Source: Stachybotrys elegans (taxonomy: Eukaryota; Ascomycota; Sordariomycetes; Hypocreales; Stachybotryaceae). From it: DNA of 64,000 nt. Below the pieces are notes generated by a model that did not search any database, was not told the DNA's origin, and saw nothing but the letters and a program-made list of their open reading frames with translations. Every line of letters starts with the position of its first letter. The stretch's first letter is position 1. A program made the position numbers and the translations under genes. The stretch is taken from contig JAGPNK010000021.1 in NCBI GenBank assembly GCA_020746835.1, positions 62,001-126,000 of the forward strand, read 5' to 3'. Shown here piece by piece: positions 46,087-57,996 of this stretch.

Positions 46087-46857
46087 ATACAGAGCAGAAG
46101 GAAGTGGTCAATTACATGGTGGTTATTTAAGAGTCCGAATAGCATAATTGAGAATCGACCGTTGCTGGCCGCACGGTTTCAGTCTCTTACGTGGAACGAG
46201 TTTCAGCAAAGGGAAATTTGGTCCCGCGATTTTCGGCACGTGCATCAATGCTTTAGCCAGCAGCACCAGGCAATTAAACGAGCGAGCAACAAGCTAGTTA
46301 GAATTCCACAGTCAACTGAAAGGGAATGTTTTTGTCAGACAAGAGAAGCGAGCCCGTACTTGACGCATCATCAAGCTATTTCTATTGTAGTGGCTGTCTT
46401 CATCTTGTGAGAATACACCTGCTGTTTTACTCATCAGCCTCATCCAGCAGGCGGACAAGGCGGGCGGCTAATGTAGCTGATCGTCAGATGGTGATTGGGA
46501 ACTAGAAGTCGATTAATCTCCTGGCGGCAACGGTGTCGAGTAATAGGTCGCCACAGACAAACAAAGCCCGCTTTTTTCATGCGCCGACATGGGCTGGCCC
46601 ACCCATGGCCCTGTTCTTACACGAGGCAAGGAGCACTGTCGGCCAGTCAAGCGAGTCAAAGGACCCCAACCTTTGACGAAACTTGTCTTGGCATCAAGGC
46701 AGGGACCCCCTGATGGAGCACTTCGACGTCATACTAATATTTGCGGATGTCCGCCCTGTGGGTTGGTCACCTGCCTCCAGATCATCCATCACCACCTTTT
46801 TTTTATGCGTTGGCTTGACGTTCTGAAACTCTGTTGAGTGCCAGTGCTGGTCGCTTG
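46087..46857. other. Intergenic spacer
   Basis: 770 nt, no gene seen; holds the promoter of the membrane protein gene. Confidence 0.45.
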
Positions 46858-47939
46858 ATGAGTACGATGTCTCTGACTAGGCCTGCAAGCTGTACCTTTG
46901 CCCCCGAGGCAACCGCCAGCGACGCCGGCGTCGCTGGTACCGGTGTAAGCTCTGCCGTTGCCATTTGATTCATTGATCGCCTCAGCGGTCCAGTCGCTGA
47001 CCGTGTTTGCCCCAGATTCTCCTTTCATTCATGATTACCGCGGCCTTCTCCATAATCCTATCAGCCAGCGTAATCTTCGCCGAATTCCGAGGAAAGCAGT
47101 CCATCATCCGCAGAAAGCTGCTCAACAGCTACAGTGACTCGCAGATACTCCAGGGCATTGGGATCCAAAGTGAGTCCGCTAGTGGCCCTGAGCTGGCAAT
47201 TTCGAAATGATCCTCGGCTCACACAGCAACTCCTCCAGGTGTCGGGCTCGCTAAGATGAACTCGCTGGTTCCATATCACTTCTTCCTCATCTGGATGCTA
47301 TCGCTGCTGTCTATGGCCACCCACAATGCGACTCTGCTGGCGCTTGTCTGCGACTACCGTCGGGACTGGGTCATTCGATGGCTGCGACAGCTCCTCATGT
47401 TTGTCAACTTGGCCCTTTCATGCGTATCTGGAATCTTCGTGCTTCAGGCCGTGTCGATGGGACTAGACGATCAGACTTTGCCAATTGCATGTGTCTGGCA
47501 TACCGAGGGCAGAGGCGCCCCCTCCACTGCAGGCTTGTCCTATGCTGGTACTATCGCGGTGATTGCTGGGAACTGTGCCATATTTGGCCTCGCCACGTGG
47601 TACTTACATAGTCGCACTCAGAGATTCTACAAGGCAGTGCAAGTTGTGGGTCTTTTGCTGATGACGGCTATTGCCCTCGGGGCAGCCATCAGAGTCATTC
47701 TTCTCTCCCAAGCTTTTGGAAATCCCTCTGTTCAGCTCAGCGATCAAGGGGAAAGAGAGTGGAGTTTCGGGCAGCTCTTGTCCATGCTGGTGCTCATATT
47801 CCCGCTTATCTCGGTTGTTGAGATTACTCGTGGCGAAATCAAGGTGGCACCGCCTGTTGACGACGATCGTCAACCCTTATATGATGGGGAACTCCAGTCT
47901 ATAGGCGGTGGCTTCCAGACTAATATGTTTAAGAAATGA
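46858..47939 (+). CDS. Six-TM fungal membrane protein, unknown function
   Basis: 313 residues from exons 46858-46944, 47016-47169 and 47239-47939, phases consistent. About six hydrophobic spans are visible: ILLSFMITAAFSIILSASV, YHFFLIWMLSLLSMATH, LLMFVNLALSCVSGIFVL, GTIAVIAGNCAIFGLATWY, VVGLLLMTAIALGAAIRVI and SMLVLIFPLISVV. The N-terminus is short and hydrophilic, the C-terminus acidic and cytosolic-like. It has no transporter signature that I know. It follows the second P450 on the same strand, so it may be the right end of the cluster, or just a neighbour. Confidence 0.75.
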
Positions 47940-50176
47940 GTGATGGCCATGAAGAGCCCTCGCATGAGATGGGAATCTCGAAGACTCTGAAATTGGCGAG
48001 GAGGAATGAATAGACTATAATAATGTCCAGGACATGTTTTCATTTGACGACACACCTTCATAAGGCATTGGGCAAGGGCTGGATTAGAATGCTAGTATCC
48101 GATGACATTTGGAAGAGCTGTGAAGGGAAAATTCACTACCAGATAACCTACCGTGCATAGCCTCACAGCCTGTCTTGTTTGCACTGCAAATCAACAATTA
48201 TAGGACGAAGAAGCAACCAGGGATGAACAAAGAGTGTCCTGCTTTAATATTTGGCTGTATTTCCTTTTTCTCTGTACCCGAGGCTTGGGATTGCATCCCA
48301 GCAAAGAGCTCCTTTCTATGGCTTCCCTTTTCAATTGACAGACAACATGGATGGGTAGAGAGCGCAAACCATGAACCATAGTAAAGAGGCTATTGGGGGG
48401 GTTTTTAATTTACGTCAAATTGATTGTGTCATCATATTCTAAGCAGCTCACATGTTAAAGTCACGATAATGCAGATCCAGATCCACACAAACCGTTAGAA
48501 GTAGGATACATTAATGATCCTCACCTATATAAGGATTTAAGGTTGACACTATACCAAGAGCTTAATTGGACCAAAATGTTGCAAAATTCGTAGCTCATCT
48601 GGTTCTTTTCTTTTCTTGTTTCCTGCTTAAACCAACCCCCTGGACGTTCGTCCGGTGACCCCTCATCGGCACTCCTCCGTTGCAGCGGATCATGTCCGGA
48701 CGGTGACCAGAAGCGAGCTTGGCATATAGCACAGGCCATCATACGAATGCGGGGAAGTGCAGAGCGAGTGTGGGAATCTGGGGACTTGGCGCTCGCCGCT
48801 ACCAAAGAAGTGACGACAAGCACGATGAATCGGAAAGCTGTCCGTTGTCCGATAAGGAGGCATTCATATTCAACCAACCTGAACGAAGGCGGCGAGGTAG
48901 CTTATATCTTCATCGACCACTGGAGCAGCGAATCCGAACGAGATTAGTAGATATAGATGATAAGAAACAATGCATTTGGATACCCATACAGTCAACGTAA
49001 TGCAATAGCATAGCACATTGTCATGCAGGTTCAAGGGCATAGCGAGTCAAATGGCCGACGAATGTCGGCTTGTCGCGCAGCTCTTCCCACCACTCCTCGA
49101 GCTACTGTACGTGATACCAAGGGTACTGTTCTAGAGTGATGCCATGCGGTGTGATTAGGTCTAGGCGTAGTTGGTGCACTTGGATGTCTCACAGCTGGAC
49201 CTCATCTTTCGGACGCACACCATTGGCAAGCGGGAGTGCTTGAACTGGACGACATGCACATATTCACCGACCGGAATATCATCCGTGGCGCCCATGCAAT
49301 TCCCAACATGAAGCCAACCCCACAATATCGCCGGGCATGGCCAGCAGAGCCACCAGGCTCCCAGCTCCATACTCTATTATGTGGGTATCATGTGTTAGCT
49401 CACACGAACCGGCTGGTTCTTATCTACTGGGGCACATTCACTGAATGATCCGAACTTGTAAATGGTGACTTTGCGCCTGACTCGGGTAATTTGGAGGGGA
49501 GGGTAGCTAGGATTGGAAGACACGGCAATACATGGATCTTGCTCCATATTGCGCAACTGAACCAGAGCTGGGAATCTCATCGTGCTAGAGCAAGATTGTC
49601 TTGCTGTAGGAGTCTTCCCCGGGTTCGATTCACGTACCCTAGATTGAGTATCATCAAGTACACAAATCAAGTCACTCCTCATGATCGCCGAGCTCTTCTT
49701 CTCACTTCATGTTTGCTGCATATCACTAAAACTCCGGCGCGCAGACTCGTAAACACATCTAGGCTCTCAAACAAATGTGTACGATTTAATATGTACCCTC
49801 GGTCCACCACCGATGGGCCACGGATTTGTCGTCGGACCACCACCGAAATGGGTCTGCTGATGAGCCCCATCGGCTAGCATGTTGGGGAAAAATCCGGGGT
49901 CGCTCTGGGGTAGCCTGCGGTAAATGGAGCAGACTTCTTGTTCAGAACAAGCTTCGAGCGCCTAGACTGCCGAGCCCTTGTCGCCGTGAGATTTACTTGC
50001 GGGCTATAAAGACGAGGCGCGGTCCAGCACTTCTGTCAATTCGTTAACCAGCCTACCTCTCTCTTCTATCCCAGTCGAGACAACAGGTTGATACCTTGAA
50101 CGGTCACTTCGGGCAACGCCGACGTTTGGGAGCAACACAAAACCACACCTTTGACGCATTCGTCAGATATTCCAAC
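47940..50176. other. Long intergenic spacer with one decayed frame
   Basis: 2.2 kb. Apart from the decayed minus-strand frame at 49021-49362, no gene or repeat is supported. Confidence 0.45.
49021..49362 (-). pseudogene. Decayed coding sequence, unrecognised
   Basis: The minus strand reads protein-like in pieces: PVGEYVHVVQFKHS, then after a frame change NGVRPKDEVQL, DIQVHQLRLDLITPHGITLE and finally LEEWWEELRDKPTFVGHLTR to a TGA at 49021. Two in-frame stops (TGA after VQL, TAG after WYHVQ) and a frameshift interrupt it. I cannot name the family. Confidence 0.4.
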
Positions 50177-51912
50177 ATGCCTGCCGGTTCAGTCAGGCTT
50201 TCTCACGATTCCAAAGATGACAAGGACCCCGCGTCCTTGCATGTTGAGAACAGTGCCAATAATGGCCTCGACCTGCATGCCCTCAGACAGCGGTATCCTC
50301 TGCTTGCAGATGCCTCAGAGGAGAAACTGGAGGAGCTCAACAAGGCTGTCAAGAAGAAGCTCGATTGGGTGTTTCTACCTGTCGTAACCCTTATGCTTCT
50401 GATGAAGTAAGCATGTCGAATGTCATTTATTGATGTATAGCTAATGTTTCGTCTTTTTGTGCAGCTATCTCGATCGTATCAACGTCTCCAACGCGCGTCT
50501 GGCCGGCATGCAGGAAGACATGCATATGTCTGATGTGGAATGGTCCGCAGGCATCTCGCTTTTCTACGTCGGCTACATCATCTCCCAGATCCCTGCAAAT
50601 GTTGTCATTGCCAAGGGTAAACCTGCCCTTCTACTTCCCATGGTGATGCTGGGATGGTCTGCAGTGACAATCTGTCTGCCGTTGGCTACCCAGCCATGGG
50701 GATTCATGCTCTGTCGCTTCCTGGTGGGCATTACAGAGGGGCCTTTCCTTCCTGGCGTGGCATTGCTCTCTTCCTCGTGGTATACCAAAGAAGAGTCGTC
50801 TTTCCGCATGGCGATATGGCATGCTGGAAACATCGTCTCTAATGTTTGCTCTGGCTTACTCGCTGCCGCCATCTTGACCAATATGCACAATATTGGAAGC
50901 CTCAGCTCTTGGCAATGGTTCTTTATCATTGAGGGTATGTTTTTTTGGCCCAACCACGCAGGATTGTACTCGCTAATTGTTCTCTCCAGGTGCTGTTAGT
51001 ATCTTGGTTGCATTCATTGGCTTTTGGGGACTTCCCAACTTTCCCAACAATACAAGCACCAGTTATATGACTGAAGAGCAATTACAAATGGCGCAGTATC
51101 GTATGCTTGTCTCAGCCGGCGGCATTTCGGAAGATGACGAGGGCGATTACTGGACTGGCTTTGTGATGGCCTGCAAGGATCCTTTTACTTGGATGTTTGC
51201 TTTCCTTCACTTTGCTATCATCATAGGCCAGTCGTTCAAGGACTTCTTGCCTTCGGTCAGTATTTGCAGGAACACTTTACTTCAGATTGCATGCTGATAT
51301 CGTCGGTAGATCATGGACACTCTCGGCTACAACAGGACCATCACGTACCTGATTCAAGCCCCCCCATACGTCATCGCGTACTTGGTCACACTAGCTGTCT
51401 CGTGGTCTTCCGGCAAATACTTCGAGCATTGCTATCACATTATTGGCCCCATGGTAGCCGCTCTTGTAGGCGCCGTGATCATGATCAGTACTCTCAATGT
51501 CGGTGCCCGATATTTCGGCATCATTCTTTTGTGCAGCGGTCCGTTCGTTGCTCTTAACGTGAGTACCTATTTTCCCATTGCCTTTTGGCCGCTGGAATCT
51601 CTTGCTTATGGATATCTCTAGATTCACATCCCATGGGAGACAGCTGTTGTCCCCCGTCCGAGAACCAAGCGTGCTGCACTTATTGCAATTGTCAACTGCT
51701 GCTCGTCTGTGTCACACTGGTTTACTCCTTACTTCTTCCTGCGTAACCAGGAGCCACGCTATGAAACCGGTGGTGGACTTATCATTGTAGGATGCGGCCT
51801 ATCCATCATATCGTGCTTGGTCATACGATGGTACTGCCAGAAGAAAAACAAGGAGATTGAAAAGCGTGAGGAGGAGACCGGAGAGCTTACTTCTTTCCGG
51901 TTTGCGATATAA
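50177..51912 (+). CDS. MFS permease, DAL5-like anion:cation symporter family
   Basis: Plasma-membrane transporter, 501 residues from exons 50177-50406, 50465-50934, 50990-51255, 51310-51558 and 51622-51912. TM1 reads YLDRINVSNARLAGM, then AGISLFYVGYIISQIPANVVIAK, LVGITEGPFLPGVALLSSSWYTKEE, SSWQWFFIIEGAVS before the central loop, FGIILLCSGPFVALN and, near the end, NQEPRYETGGGLI. Substrate unknown. It is the first gene of the 50-59 kb group that also has a regulator, a second permease and a sulfatase. Confidence 0.9.
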
Positions 51913-52378
51913 ATATGAGGCTTTAGGGCTCTGATTTGATGGCTCTTAAATAAGCTATATGAGGCTATGAACAACCCCGACCTAGGCTTGGGAATATGTG
52001 TATCAAAGAGAAACGAAAATAAATAGCAATCATGACCTGATTAAAAGCTCTAGCTCCTTATGGTCTCAAACTAATATTGCCCTAGAGCCTACTGAAGCGC
52101 AAGTCTCTACGCAACCATAGGGATACCATTAGCTTGTCGCATGAAGTACCTCAATCCATCTCCAATTTCGTGTCATAGGCAGATCAAAGCTTGCCCGAGG
52201 GAAGCCGACAAGGGTAACAGTAATATGTGCGAGAAAACGAACACAACTGTCAGACAGATGCATATATACACTCATCCATAGACCTTTAACTGAGCAGATG
52301 AATTGGAGTCGTTGAAGAGTTGAGGACGGAGCAATCTCCACCCAAGGCGTGTTCTGAGTAGGAGCGGGAAGTCATTAT
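51913..52378. other. Convergent 3' spacer
   Basis: 470 nt, nothing supported. Confidence 0.4.
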
Positions 52379-52723
52379 TCAGTCTGTCCAACGGGGGGCA
52401 GCCCGAGGATCAAAGACCAATGTCCCCAGCGGGGGATTTCGAGAAATGTTTGCCGCGTGGGAGGTGCTGCTCTCGCTAGATGGAGGTGTGGTGGAGGTAG
52501 TAGATGATGGAGTGTGGATAGCAGCTGTGCGGCTTGCTTCTCCCAAGGCCCAGAGCTTATCCATGATGGCGTCACGGAGAACGGGCTCATTCCTCTCTGG
52601 TATAGCTTGGGCAATGCTAATGGTACTGAGCTGGCGAGCTGACTGAACATCGAGAGTGCATATTCTGGCCTTGATCTGCGGTGATGCAACTCGAAGGCTG
52701 CGACAGGCAGTTTGCAAGGACAT
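52379..52723 (-). CDS. Small protein, presumed mitochondrial, unknown function
   Basis: 114 residues, one exon, ATG at 52723. The first ~40 residues are basic and Ser/Ala-rich with no acidic residues before CTLD (ACRSLRVASPQIKAR), like a mitochondrial presequence. A middle Ser/Thr/Pro-rich stretch (HTPSSTTSTTPPSSESSTS) is followed by NPPLGTLVFDPRAAPRWTD at the C-terminus. The overlapping frame on the same strand at 52375-52788 lacks such order. No known domain; it could be a real small gene or a chance frame. Confidence 0.45.
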   Translation of the reverse strand: MSLQTACRSLRVASPQIKARICTLDVQSARQLSTISIAQAIPERNEPVLRDAIMDKLWALGEASRTAAIHTPSSTTSTTPPSSESSTSHAANISRNPPLGTLVFDPRAAPRWTD

Positions 52724-53196
52724 GTTGAAGAGAGGCTTTGGTGTGAGAGATGAGGCAATTTTAGGGTTGTTGCAATGAATCTAGGCACAAAGTATGGCAG
52801 TATGAAAGTGTTGCGCAGGAGAGGGTGATTGTTGACTGGCGGAGGAGCCCACTTACATACTTCAGGTGGTCGGCTAAATGTTTAAAATGCAAAATGCCGA
52901 GGACAACGCCCGCTTCGGGTGAACGGAGCTGGACATTCACCCTGGCTCCACAATACCCTCCCCGAAGGGTCGCCGAGCATTCAAGTCACTTACCACATCA
53001 AGAGCAGGTGGAATGAGTTCTCTGAGATGTGGCCTGATTATTGAGAAACGCGAAATAACGAGCCAGTTACCCCAGTCAAGTCACCTTGAATTTACTAATA
53101 ATATGCTATCCGGCACAGAGATTGCCAGTCAGCTGGATAGACCTGCGAGGATAGAAGTTCCGCCAAACTCGCAATCCAGCCTTATTATTGAAGACA
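52724..53196. other. Intergenic spacer
   Basis: 470 nt between two minus-strand genes, without supported features. Confidence 0.4.
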
Positions 53197-55438
53197 TTAT
53201 TCAGAGGCTGCTGGGACGTCATCCATGAGAAAAACATTACCCAGCTCATCGGCCGTGACATTCCACATGAGATCATCCATTGTAAAGCCCCATGCGGTCA
53301 TGAAACTAGTGCTGGCATCTGTTTCTTGCGATTGCATCATCCCTCTCAGTCGAAGGGATATGTTTTCCGCCAGCCCCCATGTCGCCGACATTTCTTCCAC
53401 AAAGCCTTTGAGCTTCTGCAGATTAGGGTCAACGAAGGCGTTCACAAATCCCAGGCGATTCTCCAGGTGAGCAATCGATAGTACTGTGTCTATTGCAATC
53501 GCTGCACCATGGATAAATGCCAAAGGAACGTTCCGCAGTCCATGCTCCACGCGAAACTTGGACAAGATCAAAACGATCCAATCAACCGATTCAAGGCAAA
53601 TTTTCCGCGCCGTACTCGGTGTGTCCGTCGTGCTTGCAGTAGACAGTCTCTGCTCCACCATACGGAGCAATGGACGGTTGAGAGAAATCAGTGCGCTGTG
53701 GTACAGCATGCTACACTTTGTAAGTGGATGTGACGAAAAGCTGAAGCTGTCTTACTGAAGGACTGCCACGTGAGCTGGCACACGTTCTCCTAAGCTGGAC
53801 CACTCGTTTATCCTCATCTCGGCAGGCAGAGTGTCCTTGAACTTCGATAACTTGGCATTTATCCTGTCCAACGCCATGAGCGCGCCGACGCGGCTTGTTG
53901 ACTTCCGAGGGGAATAGACAACCGAAAGACCTTCACCTATAAGGGTTCCAATCTCGACTTGTTTGTTAAAGACGAGGGTTAGGCGAGGAATGAGTGGTGC
54001 TGTGGCTTTCTGTTGTGTCATCTCATACTCTACTGGTTGTTGATCGATCCATCCGTTGAACACCGGCTCTTGTCTGGAAGAGTTAGATATCCAGGCGATA
54101 ACGAGTAGGATGGGCGTTGCGTACGGTAGTGGTCGGCAAGGCCTGACGTCGGCATCAGACTGATGCATAATACTTGGTCTGCCCAGCATGAGGCTGATAA
54201 TCCTGCGGTATTGTTACATGGATCCATTTCATTGCGGTTTTCAGGATTCAAGCCATACTTATCGGACATATAGCTTCCCCAATACAATCTGCGTTTGAAC
54301 TCAAGAATGGAAGATGGCGCATGGCGGTTCTGTATGTCGGGGTCGCGCTGAAAGCCGATATCCTGACCCATCCTAACAGCCAGACCTAATGCATTTTGAC
54401 GTGTGAGTAGTGTTCTCGAGTCTTATCAAGTTACCTACCAGAGTATAACCAGCTCTTTGATAGATTTCCTTGTCCAGCTTCATAAAATGCACAGCACAAT
54501 AGCGCCTGAACTGACGTGATATGAGGTTCCGTAAGCCCTCGACCCAGCAGGAGGCTTGTTGCACGCTCCGAGAAGTCGCTAGCAGTTGCACGGAGTTCCG
54601 GGTCGTCGGACATCAAGGCTCCAATCGAACAGATTGCGTTGATAAGAGCAGAGGAGCAAAACTGTGAATCAAATGACTTGTTTCGAAAGTCCTGGATAAA
54701 AGCTTCCCGGTTGATGAACATATGTTGGGCATACTGCCAGTAGAAGAAGAGCGCTATGCACTTGTTGACCTTCTTTTCTCCCTGGTCATGGATATATGAC
54801 AGCGGTGATGGTAGTTCACGTAGCGGGTCCTGTTTGGTGAGTTGCGACAGAAGACCGCTGTATATGCTGGTTGGCCCGTGATAGATGTAGGGTCCTGATG
54901 CCTCTCATCAGCAACTACCTTGCATAAAAAGAGAGCCTCAAGAGCACACCAAAACTCATTCGTAGTCGGCATAGTTACCTTTGTCCTTTTCTTGCAATAG
55001 CAATATTTCATTATCATCAGCGATGTCCCCGGTGCTTCTCGAAAGCTCGTCCGATAGCCTAGAGGTCGATTGCCGGCCATGATCCTGGAAGTTGATCTGC
55101 TCTATCATGCGTCCCTGCTGATCGGGAGGCGCGGCCTTCAGGTCTGCGATCCACCCTTCAAGCATAGCTATCCGAGCTTCTAGGAGTTCAACATAGGTTC
55201 TCGATACAGGGAATCGACGTTGCCCGTCATGCCGAAACTCGCATTGGACTCCAGCCATCGAGCAACTGACGCATGGCTGCGTCCTGGAACACCTTATCTG
55301 TGTCTTTTGTAAGCCGTGGCCACTATTTGAACCATAGACACACCTTTCGTTTCTGGCATCGCTTGCATCTCTTTGGTGTTAGCCCAGTTGAGGTAATTTA
55401 GAGGTACTTGCCGCACGAGATCTGCCTTTTCTGTCCAT
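53197..55438 (-). CDS. Zn(II)2Cys6 transcription factor with fungal_trans domain
   Basis: Nuclear regulator, 621 residues from eight exons: 55438-55412, 55370-55344, 55297-54979, 54894-54439, 54385-54259, 54202-54125, 54073-53756, 53710-53197 (1866 nt, all phases fit). The zinc cluster is split by introns and reads C-x2-C-x6-C-x5-C-x2-C-x6-C (RCKRCQKRK|IRCSRTQPCVSCSM...C), followed by a basic linker and a coiled coil (RTYVELLEARIAMLEGWI). The fungal_trans domain shows CIALFFYWQYAQHMFINREAF, RMGQDIGFQRDP, FKRRLYWGSYMSDK and VLHMLYHSALISLNRPLL. Intron 1 has a GC donor (GCG|GCAAGT), and the nine-codon exons 1 and 2 are the least certain. Likely controls the neighbouring permease and sulfatase. 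Confidence 0.87.
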
Positions 55439-55887
55439 CCATTTGGAGTCTGTCACGAATGGTCAATGGTCAAGGTCTTAGGGCAAAGAATCTGGAGACT
55501 AAATGACCTAAATATTTGTCTTTTTGATGATTCTGAGAGGTAGAAGGAATTGGTGGTTGAGGATCAATACAGCAATACCCCAATACCTGGTTTTAAGGCC
55601 AAAAGGAGGAGACATGTGAAGTGGCGGTAGCCCTTTTTATAGTTTTCATCTACTGTAAGTGGGGTTCAGTCCGATTATTACTATCCTAGACTAACAAAAG
55701 ATGGCATCGAAGCAGCCAAGATGTTAGCCTGGTTCTCTTCAATATCAAATGAGGCAGGCGCATGTGTTCATGGGAATTTCACAACTAACACCGCTTTTCT
55801 AACCTCTAGTGATTGCAAAACGGAGGTCATCAGCCCTCTCACCATTTTGATGTCAGTGTACCTGTTATCGCAGCCTCCGGGGCCGAG
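55439..55887. other. Spacer upstream of regulator, downstream of permease
   Basis: 450 nt with the regulator promoter. Nothing specific seen. Confidence 0.4.
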
Positions 55888-57496
55888 CTAAAGCTGAAAC
55901 CTCCAGTTTTCTTTTTCACCAGTCGTTTCTTCGGACGTGGTATTTTCCCGGCTCAGTCTCTTATTCTTCCACGTATAAATGCCCATCTGGACTCCCACCA
56001 TTGCCATTGATCCAGCGTACAAGGCGAGAATGGCAATGAAGGCCTTGGTATACCGGGGAGCATCTTCTTCCTGGAAGAGCTGCTGACCGGCCAAACCACC
56101 CAGGTTACTACCAATTACGCACAAAGCCAGACCAATACTGCGCTGTTGGTGGCTCTGCGCATTCGAGCTTAGCCAGGCGTCGTTCAAGGTCTGCACAATT
56201 CCATTGGCTGAACCGAGCAGTGTGAAAATGCCATATCGGGTCCACCGGTCCGTTCCGCTTGGCAATCCGAACAAGACGCCAGAGAAAACCATGGGAAATG
56301 CGCATATAAAGATACACCAGGGCCCACGAAGGCCCATTCGGTCGGAGAAGTATGAGACGATGAATGATATCACACACACTCCGTAGTTGGGCACCGAGGC
56401 AAGGGCATTGGCGGTTGTCCTGTCAAAGCCAAGCTCCCGGATGACAGTAGGTGTGTATAGTTGCAATCCGCCCTTCGGAACCAGCCCCAAAAGGTTGATG
56501 AAGCAATGCGTCCACAGGTTGTAGGTGGACAAGGTTCTGAGTATCGACTTCACACTCATCTCGCTAAACTTGGCACCCTTGCTAGGGTCATCCAGTAGGA
56601 CTCGAGATTGCATGACATGTCTTTCCTCGTCAGAGAAGAAATCCAGTTTCTTTATTCGACAGATGGGCAATGTGCGAAGAGGTGAGTAAGGGAGGAGAAA
56701 GAGGAAGGCGATGCACATTATCAAGGTGGCAGAACCATCAACTGGATAAAGTCAGCGAACGAATGCCCAGCATGCATGGGATGCACTCACTCAGGAAAAG
56801 CCACTGCCAACCGGCCAAACCATGCAATCCAGACATACGCAAAACACCAGCGGCAATAAGAGATCCTGTACCGGCGGAGAAGTAGTTGCCGAAGTAGAAA
56901 ATAGCGGTACGACGGCCAATCTCGTTTCTTTTGTAGAACAAGCTCATGATGAGCATAGACCCAGGGATATAACCGGCCTCGAAAAAGCCAAGCAGAAACC
57001 GAGTTGCAAAGTAAGAACTTCGGTTATGGATGAATGCTTGAAACATTCCTACCATGCCCCAGCAAAAGCACTGAATAACAAGCCAAGGTGCGCTTCCCAC
57101 TTTTTGCAGGAGAAGGTTGGCGGGGATCTCGGCGATGATGATGCCTGCCAGCTGCAGCTGGTTGCCTCCACTAATATCTCTTCTGGTGACACCCAGGTCC
57201 TCGGTGATAGTAGACGTCAGGGCATTTGAGATATTACTTCGGTCGAGCTGAAGTGCGAAAAAGCCAAGCACAAGGAGAGGCATCAATAGGCAATCGAGCC
57301 TGCGTAAAGGTGGCATTAGCTCCCTCCAGTGTATAGGTCACGAGTTCAACTTCACTCACTTGCGTACAACCCTTCTCTCTTCTTCCTCAGACCAGGTCTT
57401 GGTGACAACGTCCGTTGGCTTGCGTTCCATTTCGGCACTTTGGCTTGCCTGCTTCTCCGTGATGCTATGCTCTTCCTTGGGGGCGGTAGGATCCAT
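55888..57496 (-). CDS. MFS permease, DAL5-like anion:cation symporter family
   Basis: 499 residues from exons 57496-57360, 57299-56791 and 56741-55888 (introns GTGAGT...CGCAG and GTGAGT...TCCAG). A charged N-terminus (SEEEERRVVRK) leads into TM1 FFALQLDRSNISNALTS; then GGNQLQLAGIIIAEIPANLLLQK, FEAGYIPGSMLIMSLFYKRNE, LAGWQWLFLIDG, IRELGFDRTTANALASVPNYG and LGGLAGQQLFQEEDAPRYT. Of the same family as the permease at 6205 but distinct. Divergent from the sulfatase (0.5 kb between starts), as for a transporter that imports the sulfatase's substrate or product. Specificity cannot be read. Confidence 0.9.
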
Positions 57497-57996
57497 GGCA
57501 GCAGAAAATAAGAAGCTTTTGTGGACGTGAAATGCGGTTCAACCGATGGTAACAAACAGCGAGGCCGGAACGACAAGATATACTTGGCCGTCGCAGGTCA
57601 ACCACCTACTGCTCGCAATCGTCATCTCCACAAAAAACGATTTTGGCTGCGAGCACGCAATTCAGTGATCTCGCCTAGTTGCGCTCACAGCAAATGTGAT
57701 TGGTCCTTGAACCGCAATAACTCCACAATCAACGAACAGACACCCAGTCCTATCAGCTCATGGCATTAGCGTCACGGAGTTGAACTCCGTGGCCCGTGCA
57801 GACCGGGTCAATAACGCAATGCATTCGGTGAACAACATGGCCTGCATCGGAGAGCATATGAAACCTCTGTACTTTCCTTAACCCTTGCCGGAAGCATTTG
57901 GCGGTATCAGCCTGGCTCACTATGTATATTCGCCTTTCCGACCTACCAAGCACCCAGGCTCCTGCTACAGACCAGCCCCCTCGTGCACCCAGTACA
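57497..57996. promoter_or_regulatory. Divergent promoter, permease / sulfatase
   Basis: 500 nt between divergent starts. An upstream in-frame ATG for the sulfatase exists at 57922. No specific regulator site recognised. Confidence 0.4.
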
